Below, one piece after another: positions 1 through 7,868 of a DNA stretch of 15,928 nt (position 1 is the stretch's first letter; every line of letters starts with the position of its first letter). Origin of the DNA: Bacillota bacterium (GTDB taxonomy: Bacteria; Bacillota; Bacilli; Alicyclobacillales; SLC66); contig JAKACU010000046.1 in the NCBI GenBank assembly GCA_021821185.1, positions 1 to 15,928 of the forward strand. Reading direction: 5' to 3'. A model generated the notes under the pieces. It was given only the letters and a program-made list of their open reading frames with translations, made no database searches and was not told the DNA's origin. Both the position numbers and the translations under genes were made by a program.

Positions 1-67
1 AGCTCAGCGGTAGAGCATCCGGCTGTTAACCGGAGGGTCGTAGGTTCGAATCCTACTCGGGGAGCCA
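1..67 (+). tRNA. tRNA-Asn (anticodon GTT), 5' end cut by window edge
   Basis: The sequence begins in the D arm (AGCTC AGCGGTAGA GC). It continues with an anticodon arm whose loop CTGTTAA carries GTT, a T arm GTAGG-TTCGAAT-CCTAC, the 3' acceptor strand TCGGGGA, discriminator G and an encoded CCA ending at 67. The first eight or so bases, which would be the acceptor 5' strand, lie outside the window. The GTT anticodon decodes Asn codons AAC/AAU. A second tRNA follows only 7 bp later, so the two are probably part of one tRNA transcript. Confidence 0.95.
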
Positions 68-74
68 TTTTTTT

Positions 75-168
75 GGAGTGATGGCCGAGTTGGTCGAAGG
101 CGCTCGCCTGCTAAGCGAGTATACACTGTAAAGGTGTATCGAGGGTTCGAATCCCTCTCACTCCGCCA
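75..168 (+). tRNA. tRNA-Ser (anticodon GCT)
   Basis: This is a complete class II tRNA. Acceptor strands GGAGTGA and TCACTCC pair, followed by discriminator G and an encoded CCA. The anticodon stem CTCGC/GCGAG flanks loop CTGCTAA with GCT at 110-112, reading AGC/AGU serine codons. The long variable arm (ATACAC...GTGTAT, about 121-139) is typical of serine tRNAs. The T arm is GAGGG-TTCGAAT-CCCTC. Confidence 0.97.
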
Positions 169-179
169 TAAGAGTTCTT

Positions 180-216
180 AACAGTCCCGAGTAGATAACT
201 TGGGACTGTTTTGTTA
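180..216 (+). terminator. Rho-independent terminator of the tRNA unit
   Basis: A 13-bp stem runs AACAGTCCCGAGT (180-192) against ACTTGGGACTGTT (198-210), with one G-U pair and a 5-nt loop AGATA. A T-rich tail (TTTTGTT) follows. It begins 11 nt after the CCA of tRNA-Ser and probably ends the tRNA transcript. Positions 217-271, before the leuS promoter, show no recognisable gene. Confidence 0.85.
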
Positions 217-271
217 TAGTGTTTTTAATTATGCAAATGTTGGGGGATGTGCTCGCATGGTTGCCGCTTGG

Positions 272-300
272 TTGCGAACGATCATAGAGTTGACTATAAT
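272..300 (+). promoter_or_regulatory. Predicted sigma-A promoter for leuS
   Basis: TTGCGA (272-277) and a perfect TATAAT (295-300) are separated by exactly 17 bp, giving an expected transcription start near 306-308. No competing promoter of similar quality lies between the tRNA terminator and leuS. The terminator-like hairpin at 315-348 is immediately downstream. Confidence 0.7.
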
Positions 301-314
301 ATTTAGAACATCGG

Positions 315-348
315 AGAACTCGATCCTGGTGGGATGCGAGTTCTTTTT
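315..348 (+). terminator. Terminator-like hairpin in the leuS leader (candidate attenuator)
   Basis: AGAACTCG (315-322) pairs perfectly with CGAGTTCT (337-344). An inner ATCC/GGAT stem (323-326 and 332-335, bulged G336) continues the helix, the loop is TGGTG, and a run of T follows (344-348). It lies between the predicted leuS promoter and the leuS start codon, 22 nt before the ATG. A terminator here would stop leuS transcription after about 40 nt unless it is bypassed. No T-box core or long leader is visible, so the signal that would control it, if any, is unknown. Confidence 0.65.
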
Positions 349-370
349 GTTCGGATGAGGGGGCGCATTA

Positions 371-2797
371 ATGACTGCTTATACACCAAAACAGATTGAA
401 CCAAAATGGCAATCCTACTGGGAAGAAAATCATAGTCATCAAGTCGATGATCATTTAAAACGGCCGAAATACTATTGTTTAGATATGTTCCCTTATCCGT
501 CGGGTTCAGGTCTGCACGTGGGTCACTGGCGGGGATATGTTTTGTCTGATGCTTGGAGTCGTTATAAGAAACTACAAGGGTACGAAGTGTTGCATCCGAT
601 GGGATGGGATGCTTTTGGCTTACCTGCAGAAAATGATGCTATCAAAAAGGGAGTTCACCCTTCTTTAGGTACGGCACGCAATATTGCTAACTTTAAGAAA
701 CAATTGCAGCAAATGGGCGCGATGTTCGATTGGAGTCGCGAGGTAAATACCAGTTCACCTGAATACTATCAATTTACGCAGTGGATTTTTGTACAGTTAT
801 TTAAAATGGGGCTTGCGTACCGCAAACAGATGCCGATTAACTGGTGCCCGAGCTGTAAAACAGGTCTTGCTAATGAAGAAGTTGTCGACGGCGGTTGCGA
901 ACGCTGCGGTTCGCCCGTGACGAAAAAGAATATGAATCAATGGATGCTACGAATTACGGATTACGCGGATCGCTTGCTAGATGACCTCGATAAGTTACAG
1001 TGGCCAGATAAAGTTAAGAAGATGCAGGCGAATTGGATTGGCAAAAGTGTAGGGGCGCATGTTCGTTTCTCACTTGTGGGTGCGAAAGAGGAACTTGAAG
1101 TATTTACGACACGTCCTGATACGTTATATGGAGCTACTTATATGGTGCTCGCACCGGAACACCCACTGGTCGCTAAAATTACGACTGCAGATGCACACGA
1201 TGCAGTCAATGAGTATGTCGCGCAAACTCTTCATAAATCCGCTTTGGCACGGCAAATCGTGGATAAAACAAAAACGGGTGTATTTACAGGTGCCTATGCC
1301 ATAAATCCAGCAACAAACGAACCTATTCCCGTGTGGATTGCTGATTATGTATTGCTTGATTATGGAACTGGCGCCATCATGGCTGTTCCTGCTCATGATG
1401 AACGGGACTTTGATTTTGCTAAAGCGTTTTCCTTGCCTATCGTCCAAGTGATTCGACCAAACTCACAATTGCATGGCGAATGGACAACTCTTGATGAAGC
1501 ATATGTTGGTGATGGTGTGCTGGTGAACTCAGGTTCCCTTGATGGCCTGACGATACAAGAAGCTAAAAAAGCTGTGATTGCTTTTCTTGAAGAAAAGAAA
1601 AAGGGTTCTGGAGCTACAACCTATAAATTACGCGATTGGGTATTTGCTCGTCAACGGTATTGGGGTGAACCGATTCCTGTTGTTCATTGCGAACATTGCG
1701 GCATTGTACCTGTCCCCGAAGAAGAGTTGCCGGTTTTGCTGCCTGATGTAGAACGTTATGAACCAACGGGTACCGGTGAATCTCCGTTAGCAGCCATTGA
1801 ATCGTTTGTACACACGACATGTCCGTCCTGTGCTGGCCCTGCAAAGCGTGAAACAGACACCATGCCCCAATGGGCAGGATCATGTTGGTATTTTCTGCGT
1901 TTTGCGGATCCCCATAATGACAAAGAACCTTTTGCTAAAGATAAAGTCAATCACTGGCTTCCCGTGGATATGTATATCGGTGGTGTAGAGCATGCCGTTT
2001 TGCACCTGTTATATGCTCGGTTTTTCACGAAAGCGTTGTACGATCGTGGCGTGATCGGATTTGATGAGCCATTCATTCATCTTTTCAACCAGGGTATGAT
2101 GACACTTGATGGCGCTAAAATGTCGAAGTCAAAAGGCAACGTCGTCAGCCCGGAGGAACTAATTGAAAGATACGGGACAGATACTTTGCGTCTTTATGAA
2201 CTTTTTGTCGGGCCTCCGGAAATTGATGCAGAATGGAACCCACGTGCGATTGACGGTGTGCATCGGTTTTTAAGCAGGACATATCGTATCGTGGAAGAGC
2301 AAGCGCACCATGCCCCGCGCACGGGCACATTACTGCGAAATAAATTGCGTCATCGTTTTTTACAACAAGTTACAGAACGCTTGGAGAGTTTTCGTTTCAA
2401 TACGGTCGTTAGCGCCTTTATGGAGTTTACAGGCTCCATAACCGATTATAACGATCCGATTGATCACGAGACACTCGAAACGTTGACCTTGTGTCTTGCG
2501 CCTTTTGCACCACACTTGGCCGAAGAGTGTTGGCAGTTGTTAGGGCATAAAGATAGCGTCTTTCTGGCTGCGTGGCCGACTGTAGATCCTACCATGTTGG
2601 TGGATGATGAAGTTGAAATTGTTCTGCAAGTGAATGGAAAGATTCGTGATCGTATGGTGATCAGTGTATCGGCTTCACAAGAAGACGTTATTGCGGATGC
2701 TTTGACAAGGGAACCGTTGGCTTCATTTTTGGCAGGGTATACGATACAAAAACAGATCTATGTGCAGGGTAAACTGGTGAATTTCGTGGTTCGCTAA
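371..2797 (+). CDS. leuS: Leucyl-tRNA synthetase
   Basis: Cytoplasmic class I aminoacyl-tRNA synthetase that charges tRNA-Leu with leucine using ATP. The 808 residues are a normal bacterial length. The class I signature is HVGH at 49-52 and KMSKS is at 583-587. A zinc-ribbon-like insert has CPSC (159-162) and CERC (176-179), and further Cys pairs (CEHC, CPSC) occur after the editing domain. The CP1 editing domain is visible from a TTRPDTLYG motif near residue 247 and from GTGAIMAVPAHDERD starting at 332, containing the Asp (343) expected to anchor the misactivated amino acid. The C-terminal 65 residues form the usual small tRNA-binding domain. ATG 371 follows a GAGGGGG ribosome binding site. 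dapF starts 26 nt downstream, probably on the same transcript. Confidence 0.98.
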   Translation: MTAYTPKQIEPKWQSYWEENHSHQVDDHLKRPKYYCLDMFPYPSGSGLHVGHWRGYVLSDAWSRYKKLQGYEVLHPMGWDAFGLPAENDAIKKGVHPSLGTARNIANFKKQLQQMGAMFDWSREVNTSSPEYYQFTQWIFVQLFKMGLAYRKQMPINWCPSCKTGLANEEVVDGGCERCGSPVTKKNMNQWMLRITDYADRLLDDLDKLQWPDKVKKMQANWIGKSVGAHVRFSLVGAKEELEVFTTRPDTLYGATYMVLAPEHPLVAKITTADAHDAVNEYVAQTLHKSALARQIVDKTKTGVFTGAYAINPATNEPIPVWIADYVLLDYGTGAIMAVPAHDERDFDFAKAFSLPIVQVIRPNSQLHGEWTTLDEAYVGDGVLVNSGSLDGLTIQEAKKAVIAFLEEKKKGSGATTYKLRDWVFARQRYWGEPIPVVHCEHCGIVPVPEEELPVLLPDVERYEPTGTGESPLAAIESFVHTTCPSCAGPAKRETDTMPQWAGSCWYFLRFADPHNDKEPFAKDKVNHWLPVDMYIGGVEHAVLHLLYARFFTKALYDRGVIGFDEPFIHLFNQGMMTLDGAKMSKSKGNVVSPEELIERYGTDTLRLYELFVGPPEIDAEWNPRAIDGVHRFLSRTYRIVEEQAHHAPRTGTLLRNKLRHRFLQQVTERLESFRFNTVVSAFMEFTGSITDYNDPIDHETLETLTLCLAPFAPHLAEECWQLLGHKDSVFLAAWPTVDPTMLVDDEVEIVLQVNGKIRDRMVISVSASQEDVIADALTREPLASFLAGYTIQKQIYVQGKLVNFVVR

Positions 2798-2823
2798 TCA
2801 GGAGATTCAAGGGGGCATCACGG

Positions 2824-3681
2824 GTGAAGTTTTCAAAAATGCATGGCATTGGCAATAACTACGTGTATGTAGAAACGAAAAATTTGGGTTCTTATGGAGA
2901 AGATCTTGCTGCTTTAGCCATTGCTGTGGCGAATGTAAATACCGGTATTGGTTCTGATGGGCTGATTACTATCGGACCGTCCGATTGCGCTGATGTTCGT
3001 ATGCGGATCTTTAATGCGGATGGTTCGGAAGGGGAAAACTGTGGCAATGGTTTGCGTTGTGTTGGCAAATATGTGTATGATACGGGCCTTTTGAAAAAAG
3101 ATCGGCTCGATGTAGAAACCAAAGCCGGAATTATGCATCTTCAACTTCATATCACCGATCAAAAGGACGTCATAGACGAAGTTACAGTTGATATGGGTGA
3201 ACCAAGATTGTCTCGAGCACAAGTGCCCGTCTTATCCGGTGATAAGGATGGCATTGCCTTGCATGATGCAATCGATGTGTTAGGTAACTCGATGACATTC
3301 ACAGCCGTATCCATGGGTAACCCACACGCTATCTTTTTTGTCGATGATGTTTTGCAAGTTGATGTGGCACAGATTGGACCGATCATCGAACGGCATGCTG
3401 TTTTTCCGCAACGTGTGAATGCCGAGTTTGTCGCGCTAAAATCCGCCCGTGAGCTTGATTTTCGCGTGTGGGAGCGCGGATCCGGGATCACACAAGCATG
3501 TGGTACAGGCGCTTGCGCAAGTGTGGTTGCGTCCGTTTTGACCAATAGGGTAGAGCGCGGCGATGATGTATTGGTTCATCTGTTAGGTGGGGACTTACGA
3601 ATAAGGTACGACGAAGATGGTCACGTCTATATGCGGGGCCCTGCAGCTTTTATATGTCAAGGCGAATGGTTAGTCCCTTAG
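2824..3681 (+). CDS. dapF: Diaminopimelate epimerase
   Basis: Converts LL- to meso-diaminopimelate, the last common precursor for lysine and for peptidoglycan crosslinks. The PLP-independent two-cysteine mechanism is supported by C73 in the GENCGNG motif and C226 in the ACGTGA motif. N11 and N64 sit at the usual substrate-contact positions, and a GNPHAIFFVDD motif is present. Length 285 residues is typical. The start is GTG 2824, preceded by AAGGGGG with about 8 nt spacing. The segment before the GIGSDG motif reads NVNT, where many family members have a DR-H/R-F sequence; I take this as lineage variation. It lies 26 nt after leuS with no terminator between, so co-transcription is likely. A hairpin follows the stop codon. 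Confidence 0.96.
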   Translation: MKFSKMHGIGNNYVYVETKNLGSYGEDLAALAIAVANVNTGIGSDGLITIGPSDCADVRMRIFNADGSEGENCGNGLRCVGKYVYDTGLLKKDRLDVETKAGIMHLQLHITDQKDVIDEVTVDMGEPRLSRAQVPVLSGDKDGIALHDAIDVLGNSMTFTAVSMGNPHAIFFVDDVLQVDVAQIGPIIERHAVFPQRVNAEFVALKSARELDFRVWERGSGITQACGTGACASVVASVLTNRVERGDDVLVHLLGGDLRIRYDEDGHVYMRGPAAFICQGEWLVP

Positions 3682-3694
3682 GCAATCACCCATG

Positions 3695-3730
3695 ACAAGG
3701 TTCTTGCGTATACTCGTAAGAACCTTGTTT
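3695..3730 (+). terminator. Probable terminator after dapF
   Basis: A 14-bp stem runs ACAAGGTTCTTGCG (3695-3708) against CGTAAGAACCTTGT (3715-3728), with one G-U pair and a 6-nt loop. The following T run is only three bases and then A-rich, so termination may be partial. It separates the leuS-dapF unit from spoVK, which begins about 40 nt later. Confidence 0.6.
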
Positions 3731-3767
3731 AAAAAAGCGGGTGACGAAGGTGCCTAAAGGCAACATG

Positions 3768-4766
3768 ATGCCAGAGAAATCAATAATCGAACCGATTTTG
3801 TCAAACTTTGAGCATGGACAGATTACTGCGCCGATGGCGCTCAAAAAATTACATCAAGCTTATCAGAAATCCGATCGAGTGCAAGACCATGGGACTAGCG
3901 ATGCACCCTGTGGTCTTACGAATCGTGAACAAGTGCTAGCTCCCTTGAATCGTTTGGTTGGTTTGTCTACAGTCAAGCGCATGGCAGAAGAGATGTATGC
4001 ACACGCTGTGGTGCAGAGGCGGCGACGCGAATTTGGTTTACAAGCGGACAAAACAGTAACGCATATGGTCTTTACTGGACGTCCTGGAACTGGCAAGACA
4101 CTCGTAGCGCGTACACTGGGTTCCATTTTTGCCGAGCTCGGGGTTCTGTCAAAAGGTACATTGGTTGAAGTAGAGCGAGCTGATTTGGTTGGTGAATACG
4201 TGGGGCAAACTGCGCAAAAGACCAAAGCTTGCTTGGATCGCGCTTCAGGAGGTGTCCTTTTCATCGATGAGGCGTATGCCCTAGCTCGTGGTGGTGCTCG
4301 TGATTTCGGACGTGAAGCTGTTGACACACTGGTTAAAGGAATGGAAGACAAACGCGATAATTTGATCGTCATTCTTGCTGGATATGAGTCAGAGATGCAG
4401 GATTTTCTGGATCTCAATCCTGGTCTTCGGTCGCGTTTTCCCATCACGGTCGCGTTTCCAGATTACTCTGAGAGAGAACTGCTTTCGATCGCTAAAGCGA
4501 TGGTCAGTGAACGAGATTATGTTTTGACACCTAAGGCTATTAACGTATTCTTGACAATATTGCGCCATGAACGAGTAGAACCGTCTTTTGGTAATGGGCG
4601 TACGGTGCGAAATATTATCGAGAGTGCGATCCGCAGGCAAGCGCTGCGCTTGTCAAATCATCTTGAGGCTACGCGAAATGATCTCATGGAACTTTGCGAA
4701 CGTGATTTCTCAGGGGGTGACGTTCATGATCGATTGCCTCATGCTCGGCCAAACGAACGTTGGTAA
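3768..4766 (+). CDS. spoVK: Stage V sporulation protein K, AAA+ ATPase (CbxX/CfxQ family)
   Basis: AAA+ ATPase of the SpoVK/CbxX group; in Bacillus spoVK is needed for late spore maturation, but its molecular substrate is not established. With ATG 3768 as start, Walker A GRPGTGKT is at 104-111 and Walker B LFIDEAYALARGG carries D167/E168. A sensor-like ILAGYESEM segment, an NPGLRSRFP arginine-finger-like segment and a C-terminal NGRTVRNIIE helix follow. These blocks agree closely with B. subtilis SpoVK from memory. In-frame starts also exist at GTG 3741, GTG 3750 and ATG 3765. ATG 3768 was chosen because AAAGG (3756-3760) lies 7 nt upstream, but this is uncertain. The 3' end overlaps the next gene by 41 nt, suggesting translational coupling. 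Confidence 0.92.
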   Translation: MPEKSIIEPILSNFEHGQITAPMALKKLHQAYQKSDRVQDHGTSDAPCGLTNREQVLAPLNRLVGLSTVKRMAEEMYAHAVVQRRRREFGLQADKTVTHMVFTGRPGTGKTLVARTLGSIFAELGVLSKGTLVEVERADLVGEYVGQTAQKTKACLDRASGGVLFIDEAYALARGGARDFGREAVDTLVKGMEDKRDNLIVILAGYESEMQDFLDLNPGLRSRFPITVAFPDYSERELLSIAKAMVSERDYVLTPKAINVFLTILRHERVEPSFGNGRTVRNIIESAIRRQALRLSNHLEATRNDLMELCERDFSGGDVHDRLPHARPNERW

Positions 4767-5331
4767 GACATTGTTGTCTTTACAGTTGTCCAAACATGCA
4801 GGCAACACGTCCCCATTTGTTGTGCAACAGTTGCCGACAGGTGAGATTCGCGAACGTTTTTTCGTAAGTACCAAAGAGGCAATTAAAACGCTGGTGTCTG
4901 ATCGCAGGAGTACGACGCTTGGTTTGCAAACGTTGGGTGCTTCAGTCGGAACTCTGTTAAGCAGTCGCTTGCTGTTGCGTGACTCGACAGGTCTTTGTTC
5001 ACAAGCGGTTGAAGACAAAATGGTGCGTCTCGGGATGGCGCGCACTTTGGAAGCGTTGGTTAAGACTGATATGGTGTTGCTGGTTGTAGACGGATCGCGG
5101 ATACAAGCAGGATATTTATTGGATGAAGTCGATGAATGGGCGTTACGTTTCGCTGCTATGCGTAAGATTCAGCGAGCTGTGGTCGTCAACAAATTGGATT
5201 TGCCTGGTGTTAAGCGCATGTCTGATGGGTTAAAGAAACTTTGGCGTCACGAACAGATTTTTGCTACGAGCGCCTTACATGAACAGGGCCTTGGCCCAGT
5301 TTTTCAATTTTTACAACGAAAAGGGGAATGA
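4726..5331 (+). CDS. Small Era/TrmE-like GTPase, function unknown
   Basis: A 201-residue single-domain P-loop GTPase. Visible motifs are G1 GQTNVGKT (8-15), possible G2 threonines in DRRSTT (59-64), G3 DSTG (86-89), G4 NKLD (155-158) and G5 TSA (181-183), so the GTP site looks intact. There is no KH, membrane or other accessory domain, so neither Era nor TrmE proper. The frame is open upstream to 4588, but ATG 4726 is the likely start because AGGGGG (4712-4717) is 8 nt upstream and the P-loop then sits right at the N terminus. GTG 4717 is a weaker in-frame option. It is nested between spoVK (41-nt overlap) and hflX (3-nt gap). A ribosome-related or sporulation-related role is suggested only by these neighbours. 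Confidence 0.85.
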   Translation: MIDCLMLGQTNVGKTLLSLQLSKHAGNTSPFVVQQLPTGEIRERFFVSTKEAIKTLVSDRRSTTLGLQTLGASVGTLLSSRLLLRDSTGLCSQAVEDKMVRLGMARTLEALVKTDMVLLVVDGSRIQAGYLLDEVDEWALRFAAMRKIQRAVVVNKLDLPGVKRMSDGLKKLWRHEQIFATSALHEQGLGPVFQFLQRKGE

Positions 5332-5334
5332 CTC

Positions 5335-6636
5335 CTGGACAATAGCCATGTAACACGCGAACGCGCAGTCGTCATGCATGTATCCACAAGTACTATGACC
5401 GAAGAGGATAAAGCAAGCAGGCGCCTTGAACTTGATTTACTTTCTGAGACAGCGGGAGCACACGTGGTTGGACATTGTCACCAGACGATTGAAAAAGAAA
5501 ATGCAGCAACTATGATTGGTTCAGGAAAATTGGTTGAACTGCAGGGTATGGCTAAACAATGCGAAGCGAACTTGATTATTTTTAGCGTTGATTTGACGGG
5601 AAGTCAACTGCGCAACATTGAAGAGGAATGTGCCTGTCGCGTAATTGATCGCACACAACTCATTTTGGACATTTTTGCAAATCGCGCAATAAGTTTTGAA
5701 GGAAAAGCACAAGTTCGACTTGCTCAACTCATGTATCTTTTACCTCGCCTTACCGGTCGAGGCGTTGCTATGTCGCGCCTTGGAGCAGGTATTGGCACGC
5801 GTGGCCCTGGCGAAACGAAACTCGAGACTGATCGACGGAAAATCCGTGCGGAAATTCACGACTTGCGACGCGTGGTACAAGCGCAGGGTAAGCGTCGAAC
5901 CGAATTGCGGCGTCGTCGCGCTCGTCAAGGTGTATACTCTGTGGGAATTGTCGGTTATACCAATGCTGGCAAGACGACATTATTATCTCGGCTCGCCAAA
6001 CGCTTCGGGGAACGTAACTTGGACCATGGGCAGAACCGGCTTTTTGACACGTTAGATCTTGTCAGTCGTCGTGTGACCTATGGTGGTAGGACGTTTGTCT
6101 TCACAGACACGGTAGGTTTTTTGCGTGATTTGCCTCATCACTTGGTCGACGCTTTTCGTGCTACCTTAGAAGAAGCAGTGGATGCTGATGTTTTAGTTCA
6201 TGTGGTGGATGCAACCTCAGAACATATGGCTGAAGAAATGCACACAGTTTACGATGTGCTCGAACAATCGTTGCATGTGAACAAACCGGTAATCACCGTT
6301 TTTAATGAAAAACGAACCTTAGATAAGGATTTGCTTTTGGTCGACAAAAAGGCTGCGAGTGTGGTGTGGGGATCGATCTTGGAAGACCGCGTGATCGAAG
6401 AACTGGTACAAAAGGTGGATGAAGTAGCAGGTACTCGGGTCCATTTGCGTCTCGTTATTCCTCATGAACGTTCGGACGTCCTTGCGCTTGCCTATCAGAT
6501 GACGAAGGTCGAGGAATCTGAACAACTCGATGATGGACTTTATGTTACTGTCGAAGTTGACCGTCGAGACGTTAGAACTTTTCTACCCTTTGTTGCTCAT
6601 GATGGAAATGGAAATGGAGAAGATTATTTTACATGA
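5335..6636 (+). CDS. hflX: GTPase HflX-like, with degraded G4/G5 motifs
   Basis: HflX family proteins bind the 50S subunit and split or rescue stalled ribosomes under stress. The N-terminal HflX domain, the arginine-rich helical linker, G1 GYTNAGKT (207-214), the LFDTLD G2 region and G3 DTVGF (from 258) are well conserved. The usual G4 NKxD is replaced by NEKR (324-327), and the G5 SA is not recognisable (VVWGS region). Reading through the region I see no simple frameshift that restores them. CTG 5335 is proposed as start: it follows AAGGGG by 8 nt, begins 3 nt after the GTPase stop, and adds an ERAVVMHV segment that matches the family's first strand. ATG 5374 has no ribosome binding site. 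The stop overlaps ynbB (ATGA). Family confident; start and GTP specificity less so. Confidence 0.9.
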   Translation: MDNSHVTRERAVVMHVSTSTMTEEDKASRRLELDLLSETAGAHVVGHCHQTIEKENAATMIGSGKLVELQGMAKQCEANLIIFSVDLTGSQLRNIEEECACRVIDRTQLILDIFANRAISFEGKAQVRLAQLMYLLPRLTGRGVAMSRLGAGIGTRGPGETKLETDRRKIRAEIHDLRRVVQAQGKRRTELRRRRARQGVYSVGIVGYTNAGKTTLLSRLAKRFGERNLDHGQNRLFDTLDLVSRRVTYGGRTFVFTDTVGFLRDLPHHLVDAFRATLEEAVDADVLVHVVDATSEHMAEEMHTVYDVLEQSLHVNKPVITVFNEKRTLDKDLLLVDKKAASVVWGSILEDRVIEELVQKVDEVAGTRVHLRLVIPHERSDVLALAYQMTKVEESEQLDDGLYVTVEVDRRDVRTFLPFVAHDGNGNGEDYFT

Positions 6637-7868
6637 CGTCAATTGATTGGAAAACCGTACACCGTCTCGAACAGGAAATTGCTCCACAGCTACAAGCTAT
6701 CGATGAGATTGTTGAACGTAATCAAGCCAAAGTGCTCACGGCGTTTCATGATGCGGCTATTGCTGAATCTCACCTTTTTGGTTCCACTGGCTACGGCTTT
6801 GATGATCGCGGTCGTGAGCAGTTGGATGAAGTATTTGCTCAAGCGTTTGGAGCACAGCAGGCGCTTGTGCGACCGACGCTTGTCTCAGGTACGCATGCCT
6901 TAGCCGTTAGTCTGTTTGCATTACTGCGCCCAGGTGACAACCTTTTGTATGCAACGGGGATGCCTTATGACACTTTACGACCCGTGATTGGTCTACAAGG
7001 TTCCAATCAAGGCTCACTACGAGACTACGGCATATCGTTTGACTATGTTGATCTGACAGAGCATGGAACATTGCAGATTGATACCATACTAGAGCACCTT
7101 TTGCCTGTGACGAAAGTTGTGGCAATTCAACGCTCAGCGGGTTACACTTGGCGCCGAGCCCTGACGATTACCGAAATTAGCGAAGCCATCGCTGCAATTA
7201 AGTCGGTACGTCCAGATATTTTTGTTTTGGTGGATAATTGTTACGGAGAATTTACGGAACTTAGCGAACCTAGTGATGTCGGCGCTGATTTGACGGTGGG
7301 ATCGCTGATCAAAAATCCGGGTGGCGGACTGGCGCCTACGGGTGGCTATATCGTCGGAACAAAGGCCGCTGTCACGCAAGCCGCGTACCGGTTAACTGCA
7401 CCGGGTATCGGATCACATAGTGGTTCTTATGAGAATTACCGATTATTTTATCAAGGATTATTTCTTGCGCCACATGTTGTTGGACAAGCTTTAAAAGGTA
7501 ATGTCTTCGCTGCGAAGGCATTGACCGAGGCGGGGTACACGTGTGCTCCATCAGTGCAAGAGACGCGCGGCGACATTGTGCTGCGCGTGCGCCTTGAACG
7601 TGCCGAGCGTCTGATTGCATTTTGCCAAACGATTCAAAGATATTCACCGATCGATGCGCACGTTTCGCCTGAACCTTGGCAAATGCCTGGGTATAGTGAT
7701 GAGGTTATCATGGCGTCAGGCGCGTTTATTTCAGGGTCGTCGATTGAGCTCTCGGCGGACGGACCACTGCGCGAACCTTACATTGCGTATGTCCAAGGTG
7801 GTTTAACGTACGAACATGTCAAAATTGCTGTTATGCAAGCCATTGAAGAAATGAATCGTCGATGCTAA
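6633..7868 (+). CDS. ynbB: PLP-dependent methionine gamma-lyase-like protein (YnbB family)
   Basis: A 411-residue fold-type I PLP enzyme of the family annotated as methionine gamma-lyase-like or aluminium resistance protein; the true substrate is not established. The likely PLP Schiff-base lysine is K227 in SLIKNPGGG, preceded by a VDNCYGEF segment that supplies the cofactor Asp. The N-terminal GSTGYGFDDRGRE and VRPTLVSGTHA motifs are characteristic of the family. The start ATG overlaps the hflX stop (ATGA), so translation is probably coupled. In Bacillus the homologue likewise sits between hflX and glnR, which supports orthology. It ends 37 nt before glnR, and an inverted repeat overlaps its stop codon. 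Confidence 0.93.
   Translation: MTSIDWKTVHRLEQEIAPQLQAIDEIVERNQAKVLTAFHDAAIAESHLFGSTGYGFDDRGREQLDEVFAQAFGAQQALVRPTLVSGTHALAVSLFALLRPGDNLLYATGMPYDTLRPVIGLQGSNQGSLRDYGISFDYVDLTEHGTLQIDTILEHLLPVTKVVAIQRSAGYTWRRALTITEISEAIAAIKSVRPDIFVLVDNCYGEFTELSEPSDVGADLTVGSLIKNPGGGLAPTGGYIVGTKAAVTQAAYRLTAPGIGSHSGSYENYRLFYQGLFLAPHVVGQALKGNVFAAKALTEAGYTCAPSVQETRGDIVLRVRLERAERLIAFCQTIQRYSPIDAHVSPEPWQMPGYSDEVIMASGAFISGSSIELSADGPLREPYIAYVQGGLTYEHVKIAVMQAIEEMNRRC

Noticed and set aside
216..370. Leucine T-box riboswitch ahead of leuS
   Set aside because: Only about 150 nt separate the tRNA terminator from leuS, there is no T-box core sequence, and the likely transcript leader before the hairpin is about 8 nt. The TGG in the hairpin loop alone is not evidence.
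3159..3545. A 128-codon minus-strand open frame opposite dapF
   Set aside because: Fully inside dapF, Thr/Ser/Pro-rich and without motifs; a shadow frame.
3863..4447. A 194-codon minus-strand open frame opposite spoVK
   Set aside because: It lies wholly within a strongly conserved AAA+ gene, its translation is Arg/Ser/Pro-rich low-complexity sequence with no family resemblance, and it has no convincing ribosome binding site. It is a shadow of codon use on the other strand.
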